The notes beneath the pieces were generated by a model. The model did not search any database, was not told the origin of the DNA, and worked only from the letters and a program-made list of their open reading frames with translations. Positions 6,029-6,210 of a stretch of 6,210 nt of DNA are shown here, in pieces. The stretch's first letter is position 1; every line of letters starts with the position of its first letter. The DNA comes from Promethearchaeota archaeon (GTDB lineage Archaea; Asgardarchaeota; Lokiarchaeia; Sigynarchaeales; SOKP01). Position numbers and translations under genes: made by a program. The DNA is taken from contig JAEOTL010000326.1 of the NCBI GenBank assembly GCA_016839845.1, positions 1 to 6,210 on the forward strand, read 5' to 3'.

Positions 6029-6210
6029 ATGGATTTTTTTATCGTTTTATCGTTTTTTGATACAAAAATTGGTCCCTCAATTTTTGATTCTTATCCAATT
6101 ATTTATATAGAAGAAGAATTGGTCGATGCAATTTCAAGTATCATGGATCTTATTCTAAGTGAAGGATATGTGACTTACTCATTCGATAAATATTTCTCAT
6201 TAAACTACCA
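6029..6210 (+). CDS. N-terminal fragment of a longin/roadblock-like or uncharacterised small-domain protein (runs off right edge)
   Basis: Sixty codons plus two bases are visible, open to the end of the window. The start is ATG 6029, the first after an in-frame TAA at 6008-6010. The protein opens with a hydrophobic beta-strand-like stretch (MDFFIVLSFF, 1-10), then DTKIGPSIFDSYP (11-23), then an acidic helix-like segment (about 28-45, EEELVDAISSIMDLILSE). An initial strand, a D-x-x-x-GP turn, a second strand and then a helix is the order seen at the start of longin-type and related domains such as those of NPRL2-like proteins, and Asgard archaea encode many such small domains. This resemblance is a judgement from secondary-structure pattern and the 'GP' turn only. 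The fragment has no signal peptide. It could equally be an unrelated archaeal hypothetical protein. That it is a real gene is fairly certain; its family is not. Confidence 0.65.
   Translation, partial: MDFFIVLSFFDTKIGPSIFDSYPIIYIEEELVDAISSIMDLILSEGYVTYSFDKYFSLNY

Noticed and set aside
6041..6056. Tandem 8-bp repeat ATCGTTTT at the start of the right-edge gene
   Set aside because: There are only two copies, encoding part of a hydrophobic strand (IVLSF) in a Phe-rich stretch; chance or codon bias explains it.
1..6210. Search for tRNA or rRNA genes, CRISPR repeats, insertion sequences or integration sites
   Set aside because: No GC-rich structured RNA block, regularly spaced repeats, transposase-like protein or long terminal inverted repeats were seen. 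Nearly all DNA is accounted for by coding regions.

Overview
The window is AT-rich (roughly one third G+C by eye). It carries seven genes or gene fragments: three on the minus strand and four on the plus strand. The likely host is an archaeon, most plausibly an Asgard archaeon of the Lokiarchaeia type. The reasons are a URO-D-type methyltransferase next to its corrinoid protein, several genes with no Shine-Dalgarno motif but an AT-rich box upstream, a stand-alone TPR protein, and a right-edge fragment resembling longin-type small domains. This assignment is an inference from gene content. No rRNA or other phylogenetic marker is present.

Layout. Positions 1-819 (minus) hold the N-terminal part of a Major Facilitator Superfamily transporter that runs off the left edge. 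A divergent intergenic region of about 185 bp separates it from a five-repeat TPR protein (1005-1616, plus). That gene converges with a compact two-gene operon on the minus strand. Its promoter-proximal gene is a corrinoid (B12-binding) protein (2786-3448), followed 2 bp later by a uroporphyrinogen-decarboxylase-family methyltransferase (1641-2783). A 95-bp divergent promoter region with a perfect 7+7 bp dyad separates this operon from a plus-strand fusion protein (3544-4878), which has a cysteine-rich, zinc-binding-like N-terminus and a class I SAM methyltransferase C-terminus. Downstream on the same strand is a 329-residue protein with a helical N-terminus and a CYC...HFCYCSAGY cysteine cluster (4948-5937). 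The first 60 codons of a further gene follow at the right edge (6029 onward).

How the genes may work together. The corrinoid protein and URO-D protein together form the methyl-relay core of a one-carbon system: a methyl group is carried on the cobalt of the corrinoid protein and moved to or from a substrate or thiol/pterin acceptor. No substrate-specific MttB-type methyltransferase, corrinoid reductive activator or MtrH-like protein lies in the window, so donor and acceptor are unknown. The divergent SAM-methyltransferase fusion shares the control region and could be co-regulated. A shared pathway with the corrinoid pair is not shown by the sequence. No RNA genes, CRISPR arrays, insertion sequences or phage genes were seen.
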